Positions 1 through 5,488 of a stretch of 6,044 bases of DNA are shown here, piece after piece (the first letter of the stretch is position 1; every line of letters starts with the position of its first letter). Position numbers and translations under genes: made by a program. The DNA is from an uncultured Rhodanobacteraceae bacterium (GTDB lineage: Bacteria > Pseudomonadota > Gammaproteobacteria > Xanthomonadales > Rhodanobacteraceae): positions 1 through 6,044 of the forward strand of contig CAJXGK010000128.1 in the NCBI GenBank assembly GCA_913053815.1, given 5' to 3'. Under the pieces are notes generated by a model. That model was not told the origin of the DNA, did no database searches, and worked only from the letters and a program-made list of their open reading frames with translations.

Positions 1-2348
1 GTTTTCTGAGTGCCTCCGACCCGACAGAGTTTGCTAAATCACTGCAACGTACGCTGTTCAGTATTGTTAACCGCACCCAGTCCTCCAGCTCGGCTACGGT
101 TAATACCCAGCAGGCCAGTGAAGTTAAAACCGATACGCAGGTCTATTTCTCTCTGTTCCATCCCCAGAACTGGTGGGGTCAGCTGACCGCCTATTCGTTC
201 ACCCATGACGCGCAAGGCTATCTGCAGATTGCCAACACCGCCAACTGGGACGGCTCCTGCGTGCTGACCGGTGGAGGCTGTCCGGCCATGGGCACCAATG
301 CCCAGGGACAACCTACCCAAACCATCGCAGTGCAAGCCCCCTCAGCACGTACGATCCTCAGCTGGAATACTTCCAAGGGTAAGGGTATTCCCTTCACCTG
401 GACGGCGCTCGCCCCCGCTCAACAAGCCAGTCTGGGAAACTCGACGACCGGTCCGCAATTACTCGATTATATTCGTGGTGTACGCACTCAAGAGCAATCG
501 CAACCCGGGGGCACCCTGCGTACCCGCAGCAGTGTGCTCGGCGATATTGTCAATTCCAATCCAACCTGGGTCGGCCCTCCTGCAGCAACCTACTCCAACA
601 CCTGGGCGGATGCAGAATATCCATCCCGTACCGAGCCCGAGCCCGAGAATGCAAGCAGTGCACAAACCTATAGTGCTTTCAAAAAGACTGAGGCAACGCG
701 CAACAATATCGTCTATGTCGGTGGTAATGATGGCATGGTCCATGCCTTCCAGGCCGGGGCCTACGATAGTGCGGGCAACTATATTCAAGCTACCAACAAC
801 GGCAAAGAGGTCCTTGCTTTCGTGCCGTCGGTCATCTTCAGCAATCTGAAAAACTACGCCGATCCGGATTACGACCATCAATATTTTGTCGATGCCACGC
901 CGGGCAGCGGAGATCTTTTCTACAAAGGCCTGTGGCACACCTGGCTGGTGGGTGGAATGGGTGCCGGCGGCCAGGCCATCTATGCGCTGGATATCACCCA
1001 TCCCAGCCAGTTCAGCCAAAGCAATGCTGGAAGCCTGGTAGTAAAAGAGATCACCCCGACTTCATTAGTCTGCACCAACAATGCTGCCTGCGGGAGCGAT
1101 CTCGGCAATACTTTCGGTACGCCCATCATTCGCCGCTTCCATAACGGCGACTGGGGCGTGGTGTTTGGTAACGGTTACAACTCGACACTCGGTATGGCGG
1201 CCATTTATATCGCCCTGATCAATCCGACCACCGGCACCTGGATAACCTATCAACTATCGACGGGATATGGGCCGGCCAATGACCCCACGGGGGCTAACCG
1301 TCCTGATGGCATTGCCTACGTCACTTCGGCCGATCTTGATGGTGATCATGTGGTGGACTATCTGTATGCGGGAGATCTGTTTGGTAATGTCTGGCGGTTT
1401 GATGTGACCAGCAGCAAACCATCCGACTGGCACGTATCGAAATATGCTGGTACCACGGCTACCCCACTGTACACGGCGGTCAATGCAGCCGGAACCCCTC
1501 AACCCATTACTACCCGGGTACTGGTTATGTCCCTGCCTGCTCAGGGCGGGGCTAAGCCCCGGGTACTGGTCAGCTTCGGCACGGGTTCAAAGATACGGGC
1601 ATCCGATCAGACACCAAACCTGACGGCGACCGGGGTGCAAACCATGTACGGCATATGGGATTGGAACATGAGTAAGTGGGACACCGGCACTACGACAACT
1701 GGAGGGGTGAAGGTTTCCGCCTCACTTCACCAGTATGCCCATCTCAACCGCTCGCAGACAATCACCCGTAACGGGCTGCAAAAACAATCGGTGATCGGCT
1801 CATTCAATGCCGGCGGCGGCACCTACACCGAAATCGGTACGGGTTATCGCACCCTCACCAGCAACCCGGTCTGCTGGAAAGGCTCGACGACCTGCACCGG
1901 TGGCAGTTCAATCAATAATAAGTATGGCTGGTATCTTGATTTGACCAACGGCTCCGGCTCAACGACCTACACCGGCGAAAGTGTGGTTTACAACCCGGTC
2001 CTGGCACTGGGAGCGGTCCAGGTGAACACCCGCATCCTGCCGAAGGGCATCGGCCTGACCTGCAACGCCACCGCCATGACTGGCTGGACCATGGTCTTCA
2101 ATCCCCTGACCGGGGGCGCCATGAAGCAGTCGTTCTTCGGCAATGATAGCCACAAGTTTGTCAAGATTGGTGGAGGCATTGTCGGCGGGGTCTCCACGGG
2201 GGCAACAGGTAGCCCGACCGTATTATCGGATGGTTCGAAGTACTACGACATTAATCAAAGCACAAGTGCCTCGCCCACGCCACCGTTATTTATTAACCCG
2301 CCGATAGGTGGAAAAGGCAGGCGCGTGACCTGGATCGAATTACGTTGA
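1..2348 (+). CDS. pilY1: Type IV pilus tip adhesin/biogenesis factor PilY1, C-terminal part (5'-partial)
   Basis: PilY1 is a large exported protein at the tip of type IV pili that supports pilus extension, adhesion, twitching and surface sensing. The frame is open from base 3 to the TGA at 2346-2348 (781 residues), so the start lies left of the window. A GTG at 261 is internal, because PilY1-like sequence continues upstream (SASDPTEFAKSL near residues 3-14). Family landmarks in order, numbered from base 3: LGDIVNSNPTWVG (about 179-191), the blade motif VYVGGNDGMVHAF (237-249), a VDATPGSGDLF...GGMGAGGQAIYALD segment typical of the family, FGTPIIRR, the calcium loop DLDGDHVVD (444-452; Asp at 444, 446, 448, 452) followed directly by YAGDLFGNVWRFDV, and a C-terminal RRVTWIEL. 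These mark the seven-bladed propeller domain. Full-length relatives carry a further several hundred N-terminal residues, often with a vWA domain, which are not visible here. Seven cysteines form three short-range pairs (86/93, 357/363, 624/631) plus C687, fitting an exported disulfide-bonded protein. pilE follows after 10 bases. Confidence 0.93.
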   Translation, partial: FLSASDPTEFAKSLQRTLFSIVNRTQSSSSATVNTQQASEVKTDTQVYFSLFHPQNWWGQLTAYSFTHDAQGYLQIANTANWDGSCVLTGGGCPAMGTNAQGQPTQTIAVQAPSARTILSWNTSKGKGIPFTWTALAPAQQASLGNSTTGPQLLDYIRGVRTQEQSQPGGTLRTRSSVLGDIVNSNPTWVGPPAATYSNTWADAEYPSRTEPEPENASSAQTYSAFKKTEATRNNIVYVGGNDGMVHAFQAGAYDSAGNYIQATNNGKEVLAFVPSVIFSNLKNYADPDYDHQYFVDATPGSGDLFYKGLWHTWLVGGMGAGGQAIYALDITHPSQFSQSNAGSLVVKEITPTSLVCTNNAACGSDLGNTFGTPIIRRFHNGDWGVVFGNGYNSTLGMAAIYIALINPTTGTWITYQLSTGYGPANDPTGANRPDGIAYVTSADLDGDHVVDYLYAGDLFGNVWRFDVTSSKPSDWHVSKYAGTTATPLYTAVNAAGTPQPITTRVLVMSLPAQGGAKPRVLVSFGTGSKIRASDQTPNLTATGVQTMYGIWDWNMSKWDTGTTTTGGVKVSASLHQYAHLNRSQTITRNGLQKQSVIGSFNAGGGTYTEIGTGYRTLTSNPVCWKGSTTCTGGSSINNKYGWYLDLTNGSGSTTYTGESVVYNPVLALGAVQVNTRILPKGIGLTCNATAMTGWTMVFNPLTGGAMKQSFFGNDSHKFVKIGGGIVGGVSTGATGSPTVLSDGSKYYDINQSTSASPTPPLFINPPIGGKGRRVTWIELR
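1332..1358 (+). other. PilY1 EF-hand-like calcium-binding loop (DxDxDxxxD)
   Basis: These nine codons encode DLDGDHVVD and are followed at once by YLYAGDLFGNVWRFD. The acidic residues at loop positions 1, 3, 5 and 9 match the calcium site known from Pseudomonas aeruginosa PilY1, where calcium binding and release controls pilus extension and retraction. All four ligand positions are aspartate, so the site should be functional. Calcium control in this organism is inferred from the family. Confidence 0.85.
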
Positions 2349-2358
2349 GGAACCTCCT
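2347..2358 (+). promoter_or_regulatory. Shine-Dalgarno of pilE overlapping the pilY1 stop
   Basis: GAGGA (2347-2351) shares bases with the pilY1 TGA stop (2346-2348) and lies 7 bases before the ATG at 2359. It is the best ribosome-binding site near any start in the window and suggests translational coupling of pilE to pilY1. AGGA (2348-2351) is complementary to TCCT (2355-2358) just before the ATG, so a small 4-bp hairpin could mask the site until ribosomes finishing pilY1 open it. The masking is inference. Confidence 0.6.
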
Positions 2359-2934
2359 ATGTTGCATCGTCACTTGCAGGATGCTTTGAGCCCATATCCA
2401 GGACTATGTAGAACCTCAACGGGGTCTACACAAAACCCTGACCCGAGTGTATCCAGGTCATACCTGCCGAGTTCAGGTTCGGAATCTCAATATTTGGGCC
2501 AGCGGTCACAGCATGCGGAGGTCGGCTTTACCCTGATTGAATTGATGATTGTGGTAGCGATCGTCGCCGTCTTGGCGATGATCGCAATGCCAACCTATCA
2601 AAACTATATTCTCAAATCACGCCGCACAGTGGCCAAGACCTCACTGCTGGACCTGGCGGCACGAGAAGAGAAGTTCTACTCCACCCATAACACCTACACC
2701 AACAAGCCGGCTAAATTGGGCTATATCTCATCAACCTTTCCGTTATCGGTGCCAAGCCATGCGGATAATTATTATCAACTTAATGTCACGACTGCCTCCA
2801 CCACAGCTTTCAGCGCCACCGCAACTCCGCAAGGTACCCAAACCAAGGATTCCTGTGCTACTTATCGCATCAATCAGCTGAGCGTACAGGGAAATACCGG
2901 CAACACCACCGCGTCTTATCGTTGCTGGCAATAG
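2359..2934 (+). CDS. pilE: Type IV minor pilin, PilE/ComP family, with long or mis-assigned leader
   Basis: A type IV pilin subunit, processed by prepilin peptidase PilD and assembled into the inner-membrane-anchored pilus. The prepilin motif VG^FTLIELMIVVAIVAVLA places cleavage after Gly56 (codon 2524-2526). The mature protein is 135 residues, with N-terminal Phe, the essential Glu5 and a hydrophobic assembly helix. The following DLAAREEKFYSTHNTYT and the C-terminal D-region with two cysteines 23 residues apart (C166, C189; ending CWQ) are typical of the PilE/ComP minor pilin group, found beside PilY1 in gammaproteobacterial operons. The ATG at 2359 has a good Shine-Dalgarno but leaves 56 residues before cleavage, against roughly 5-30 usual. 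That stretch is hydrophilic and uses codons such as AGA, AGG, CTA and GTA that are scarce elsewhere here. A TTG at 2494 would give a normal 11-residue leader (MGQRSQHAEVG) with only a weak GGA 10 bases upstream. Pilin identity is firm; the start is not. Whether it primes pili or binds DNA like ComP cannot be told. Confidence 0.88.
   Translation: MLHRHLQDALSPYPGLCRTSTGSTQNPDPSVSRSYLPSSGSESQYLGQRSQHAEVGFTLIELMIVVAIVAVLAMIAMPTYQNYILKSRRTVAKTSLLDLAAREEKFYSTHNTYTNKPAKLGYISSTFPLSVPSHADNYYQLNVTTASTTAFSATATPQGTQTKDSCATYRINQLSVQGNTGNTTASYRCWQ
2407..2430 (+). repeat. Imperfect inverted repeat within the pilE leader region
   Basis: TGTAGA (2407-2412) pairs with TCTACA (2425-2430), and after a bulged A, CC (2414-2415) pairs with GG (2423-2424), leaving a 7-base loop. 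The structure lies between the two candidate pilE starts. It could be an mRNA hairpin in what is really a leader or spacer, or be chance. There is no T-run after it, so it does not look like a terminator. Confidence 0.35.
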
Positions 2935-3016
2935 ATCGCCAGTACTAATAAGGGCACGAGGTTTTGGTGAATCGGCCACTCCGCCGCTTGCTCGAATTCG
3001 AACCCATACCGTACTT

Positions 3017-3060
3017 AGAGTCTGCTCAGAAACTATAACGCATTGATATGAGGAGACTCT
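3017..3060. repeat. Inverted repeat, 11-base arms with one mismatch, 82 bases after pilE
   Basis: AGAGTCTGCTC (3017-3027) and GAGGAGACTCT (3050-3060) pair over 10 of 11 positions, with one central G/G mismatch and a 22-base A/T-rich gap between. No T-run follows, so it is not a classic intrinsic terminator. It could still be a 3' mRNA-stabilising hairpin for the pilY1-pilE transcript, a protein-binding site or a remnant end of a mobile element; no transposase is nearby. Confidence 0.4.
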
Positions 3061-3161
3061 GCATACGTCACCTTTGTCACGTCGTTCTCCTCGGGTGAAT
3101 TCAAGCACACAGCGGGGGATGCGTTTTCTGCAGGCCAAGCCACTCCCCAACATGGCCCGGC

Positions 3162-3245
3162 ATGGCTTCAGTCAAACGAACGCTCACGTCACTCTGCGCG
3201 ATTGTAGGGTTTGCCCTACACAATGCGACGGTTTTCGCTGACTGA
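3162..3245 (+). pseudogene. Possible remnant of an exported-protein gene (orphan signal peptide, 27 codons)
   Basis: From the ATG at 3162 to the TGA at 3243-3245 the frame encodes 27 residues: MASVKRTLTS, then a hydrophobic core LCAIVGFAL, then HNATVFAD and the stop. A basic start, a core and a VFA-type signal-peptidase end falling right before the stop is what a Sec signal peptide looks like when its mature part is lost by frameshift or deletion. Against this, no Shine-Dalgarno precedes the ATG, the hydrophobic core is partly encoded by a perfect hairpin (3203-3220), and 27 codons is short enough for chance. The frame one base further on continues to a stop at 3286-3288, inside a tandem 7-mer. 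I do not recognise a family. A tiny exported peptide is a less likely alternative. Confidence 0.2.
3203..3220. repeat. Perfect 7-bp hairpin (TGTAGGG / CCCTACA, loop TTTG)
   Basis: TGTAGGG (3203-3209) and CCCTACA (3214-3220) are exact inverted repeats around a 4-base loop. GTTTT follows 10 bases downstream on the plus strand (3231-3235), so a weak plus-strand terminator is possible but the T-run is too far for a standard one. Confidence 0.4.
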
Positions 3246-3276
3246 CAGCTCGCATGCTGCGCGCGATACTAAACCT

Positions 3277-3290
3277 GTTGATCGTTGATC
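3277..3290. repeat. Tandem duplication of a 7-mer (GTTGATC x2)
   Basis: GTTGATC occurs twice head to tail (3277-3283 and 3284-3290), with one further base of the period. Seven is not a multiple of three, so within a coding sequence a duplication like this would shift the frame. That fits, but does not prove, decay of a gene here. Confidence 0.45.
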
Positions 3291-3332
3291 GCTACAGGAT
3301 GTGGCGGCAGGAAGCCAATAGGCGATTGATTG

Positions 3333-3362
3333 TCGGGCCGTACGCGGGGGCGTACGGCCCGA
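3333..3362. terminator. Strong GC-rich hairpin, likely transcription terminator between convergent genes
   Basis: A perfect 12-bp stem (3334-3345 with 3350-3361) is extended by one T-A pair (3333/3362) and closed by a GGGG loop. It lies about 100 bases past the stop of the minus-strand TPR-SUMF gene and about 400 past pilE, where a terminator shared by convergent genes would be expected. Neither strand has a good T-run after the stem (plus strand continues TCTGTTGG), so it is not a textbook intrinsic terminator. It may block exonucleases, assist Rho or belong to a small RNA. Confidence 0.5.
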
Positions 3363-3460
3363 TCTGTTGGGGACGGAGGATTCCTCAGACAGGGGCAGAC
3401 AATAACCCCACCTCTTCCTGCTTGGCTCCGGCCTGACCGATGGGCTGAACCGGTTGCGTA

Positions 3461-5422
3461 TCAGGGACGTACCGCAAATGAGCGTGCCACACGGAAACCC
3501 GTCCGTGCCCCGCTGGTGTTCTCGCGAGCTTGGCTGCGGTAGCTGGACAGATCTTGCTGCGGCGAACTGGCCCATGAACCGCCACGCACCACGCGTTGTA
3601 CACAACCGGGATTGATCCAGGCACTACCGTTGACTGGAGCGCGGACATAGTTTTCGTGCCAGCAGTCCTCGACCCACTCCGAGACGTTACCATCCATATC
3701 AAACAAGCCCCACGGATTGGGCAGAAAATGCATCACCGGGGCCGGACCCCAATATCCGTCACCGTATCCTTTAAATGACTCATCCCAGCGACGACCGTTG
3801 AAGGATCGATCCAGTGAACCGGCGAGATTCTCCACTTTCTGCACAGGTGTTCCGGGTCCCCACCAATAGGGCCCTACGCTTCCGGCACGCATCGCGTATT
3901 CAAATTGGGCTTCGCTAGGTAAATGATACTTGTCGCCTGTTTCTTTGCTTAACCAATGGGTATAGGCAACCGCATCGTTCCAGCTCACATGCAACACCGG
4001 CATGTCTCCATGGGCGGGATGTCCGTTATAATCATCCCGCCAATTTGCCTCAGGATCCGTACGCATCCGCCCCGTCGCATCGTCATAAACCCGTGAGCCC
4101 CCGTTACGTTGGGCATCGGTAACGTATCCGGTCGCACGGATAAAAGCCCGGAACTCGTTAACCGTCACCTCGGTGCGACTGATCGCAAAACCTCGCCCGA
4201 AGGTCACCTCATGCGCCGGACGCTGACTGGCACGGATACGACCGCTACCCGCTGCGGTGGTACCCATGATGAAATGGCCTGCCGGGATCACCAACATGGG
4301 TGGTGCTCCACCCGATCGGCCTAGAAAGTTATCGGCAAAGACATGTCCGGGTTGGTGCCCCCCATAGAGCTGGAAATACTCCATGCGTCGATCAAAATCC
4401 CGTAGTTTTGTCAAGGCCGGGAATAGCCGGGTTGCCTGCTTGGCAAGATTCCTGGCTTGGGCCGCATCACGGGCATCCAATGCGGCCCAAGCACGGTCCA
4501 GTATCACTGCGGCGGCGGCACGTCGCAGGATCTTAATGCGTTGTCGCATTGCCTGTAGAAAACCCGAATTCGGAACCAGTTTGGCGGCACGTGCCAGTTC
4601 GCGCTTTGCAGCTACAAAATTGCCCTGTGCCGCTCGACGTAAGCCACGGTCCAGAATATTTTTCTGAATACGCAAAAGGCCACGACGGGCTACCATATCA
4701 CCGGGGTCCAACCGCAACACTTTACGATATAGGTCTACGGCACTGTGCCCCGCTGGAGACAGGTCCTGGCCCCGTTGTTCCCGTTTGACCGCTGCACTCA
4801 GCAATGGTCGGGTCCGCTGTAAGACCCGCAACCGCATGGCAAGCCGGGTCGCATCAGCCTGACTATGTGGAAGCGTTCGGAGTTGTACGATGTAGCGGGT
4901 TGCGGCATCACCATCGCCATCGTCCAAGGCCTGCTGGGCATCCGTTGCCAGCCGCCTTTCAAGCTCGGCTAGACCAACCCGCGCTACAACACTGTGTGGA
5001 TGAGATTTGAGAATCTCCCGATAGAACGCCGCTGCACCGCCCGTTTCAGTAACTAAATTACCTTGCAGTCGCGCACTTTCAGCAAGCGCCAGCAAGCGTT
5101 TAACAGCGGGCGACGACACGGTCGTATCTGATGGTGACGGTTGGGCCTGTTGTTGGGCGAGAATAACGTCTCTCGATGCCAGGGCCAGAGAAGGGCCGGA
5201 GGTATAGGCAATTGAAACGGCGCCGACTAGCGTAGCACTGGATGAGGCCCCGGCAGGGCGGGTACCAGAATAAGAAGAACCCGTATCAAGCTGCGGATGC
5301 GAGGACGATTGCAAATGCAGCCAGCTCGGCGCAAAACGGAAAATCAGCGCAAAGGCCATCAACAACAATGCCGCAACCATGGCGGCTGTACGTTGCCAGC
5401 GTAGGGTTTGCGTAGCAGACAT
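3461..5422 (-). CDS. Membrane-anchored TPR-like protein with FGE-sulfatase (SUMF1/EgtB/PvdO) domain lacking catalytic cysteines
   Basis: From the ATG at 5422 the product is 653 residues. Order: basic RWQR, then one membrane helix (about 13-30, AAMVAALLLMAFALIF), predicting a cytoplasmic N-terminus and periplasmic bulk; a Ser/Gly/Pro-rich linker to about 104; helical TPR-like repeats (about 105-352, e.g. AAFYREILKSHPHSVVARVGL, AVDLYRKVLRLDPGDMVARRGL); then an FGE-sulfatase domain (about 376-649), shown by VIPAGHFIMGT, ISRTEVTVNEFRAF, PVLHVSWNDAVAY, HLPSEAQFEYAMRAG, GLFDMDGNVSEWVED and RVVRGGSW. True formylglycine-generating enzymes have two copper-binding cysteines after GGSW/Y; here those positions are Ser619 and Asp624, so sulfatase activation is unlikely. 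EgtB and PvdO relatives show that the fold serves other chemistry. C587 and C607 may form a disulfide. The exact function is unknown. An in-frame GTG at 5476 would add 18 residues but leave only 12 bases before the divergent rnd start; neither start has a clear Shine-Dalgarno, and I prefer ATG because it puts the anchor nearer the N-terminus. Confidence 0.87.
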   Translation of the reverse strand: MSATQTLRWQRTAAMVAALLLMAFALIFRFAPSWLHLQSSSHPQLDTGSSYSGTRPAGASSSATLVGAVSIAYTSGPSLALASRDVILAQQQAQPSPSDTTVSSPAVKRLLALAESARLQGNLVTETGGAAAFYREILKSHPHSVVARVGLAELERRLATDAQQALDDGDGDAATRYIVQLRTLPHSQADATRLAMRLRVLQRTRPLLSAAVKREQRGQDLSPAGHSAVDLYRKVLRLDPGDMVARRGLLRIQKNILDRGLRRAAQGNFVAAKRELARAAKLVPNSGFLQAMRQRIKILRRAAAAVILDRAWAALDARDAAQARNLAKQATRLFPALTKLRDFDRRMEYFQLYGGHQPGHVFADNFLGRSGGAPPMLVIPAGHFIMGTTAAGSGRIRASQRPAHEVTFGRGFAISRTEVTVNEFRAFIRATGYVTDAQRNGGSRVYDDATGRMRTDPEANWRDDYNGHPAHGDMPVLHVSWNDAVAYTHWLSKETGDKYHLPSEAQFEYAMRAGSVGPYWWGPGTPVQKVENLAGSLDRSFNGRRWDESFKGYGDGYWGPAPVMHFLPNPWGLFDMDGNVSEWVEDCWHENYVRAPVNGSAWINPGCVQRVVRGGSWASSPQQDLSSYRSQARENTSGARTGFRVARSFAVRP

Positions 5423-5488
5423 GGATACAATGGATGAGACCCGACAAGTATCGTGCGCGACAGCCCGAATAAACACAAGCTACGTTTC
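5423..5488. promoter_or_regulatory. Divergent intergenic region between the TPR-SUMF gene and rnd
   Basis: About 66 bases separate the preferred starts and must hold, or overlap, the promoters of both genes. I find no convincing sigma-70 pair. The minus strand has a -10-like GATACT (5447-5452) without a good -35 at 16-18 bases, and the plus strand has only an A-rich CGAATAAA (5466-5473). The promoters may be weak, or may lie inside the opposite gene. Confidence 0.35.

Larger units (their letters stand above)
2935..3460. other. 526-base spacer between convergent pilE and the TPR-SUMF gene
   Basis: No frame on either strand gives a protein I recognise. Open frames overlapping this stretch are short, have no Shine-Dalgarno, or are opposite-strand shadows of the flanking genes. 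It contains an inverted repeat (3017-3060), a 27-codon frame resembling a signal peptide (3162-3245) with an internal 7-bp hairpin, a tandem 7-mer (3277-3290) and a strong hairpin (3333-3362). A spacer this long and structured between convergent genes may be the decayed remains of a gene, house a small RNA, or be a termination zone. I cannot choose among these from sequence alone. Confidence 0.6.

Noticed and set aside
261..263. GTG at 261 as the start of the pilY1-like gene
   Set aside because: The same frame is open back to base 3 and encodes PilY1-typical sequence upstream, so this is an internal valine codon.
631..647. Hexamer repeat CCGAGC x2.8 in pilY1 (EPEPE)
   Set aside because: Too few copies to be a phase-variable tract, and in frame; likely ordinary coding sequence.
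459..1019. Long open frame on the minus strand opposite pilY1 (186 codons)
   Set aside because: It is an antisense shadow of a well-conserved PilY1 region with no recognisable domain. The plus-strand reading carries clear family motifs throughout.
2925..2942. CTGGC/GCCAG stem over the pilE stop as a terminator
   Set aside because: Only 5 bp with an 8-base loop and no T-run; not strong enough to call.
2950..3012. tRNA-like words on the minus strand (GGGTTCGAATTC and GGAGTGGCCGATT)
   Set aside because: The bases flanking TTCGAAT do not form a T-stem, no acceptor stem or CCA end fits, and the order of the two motifs is wrong for a single tRNA.
2743..3153. Minus-strand open frame of 136 codons spanning the pilE 3' end and the spacer
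   Set aside because: Half of it is antisense to the pilin D-region. Its composition is unlike an ordinary protein (runs such as LIIIIR from the opposite strand), and no domain is visible.
3254..3436. 60-codon plus-strand frame in the spacer
   Set aside because: Much of it is encoded by the 13-bp palindrome (reads GPYAGAYGP). It has no Shine-Dalgarno and no recognisable family, so it is more likely non-coding.
3216..3605. Minus-strand frames in the region of the SUMF C-terminus and spacer
   Set aside because: They are out-of-frame shadows of the SUMF domain, whose own frame continues to the TGA at 3461-3463 with conserved motifs.
5447..5475. Minus-strand promoter for the TPR-SUMF gene with GATACT as -10
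   Set aside because: No acceptable -35 hexamer at 16-18 bases (TGTTTA at best), so I do not call it as a promoter.
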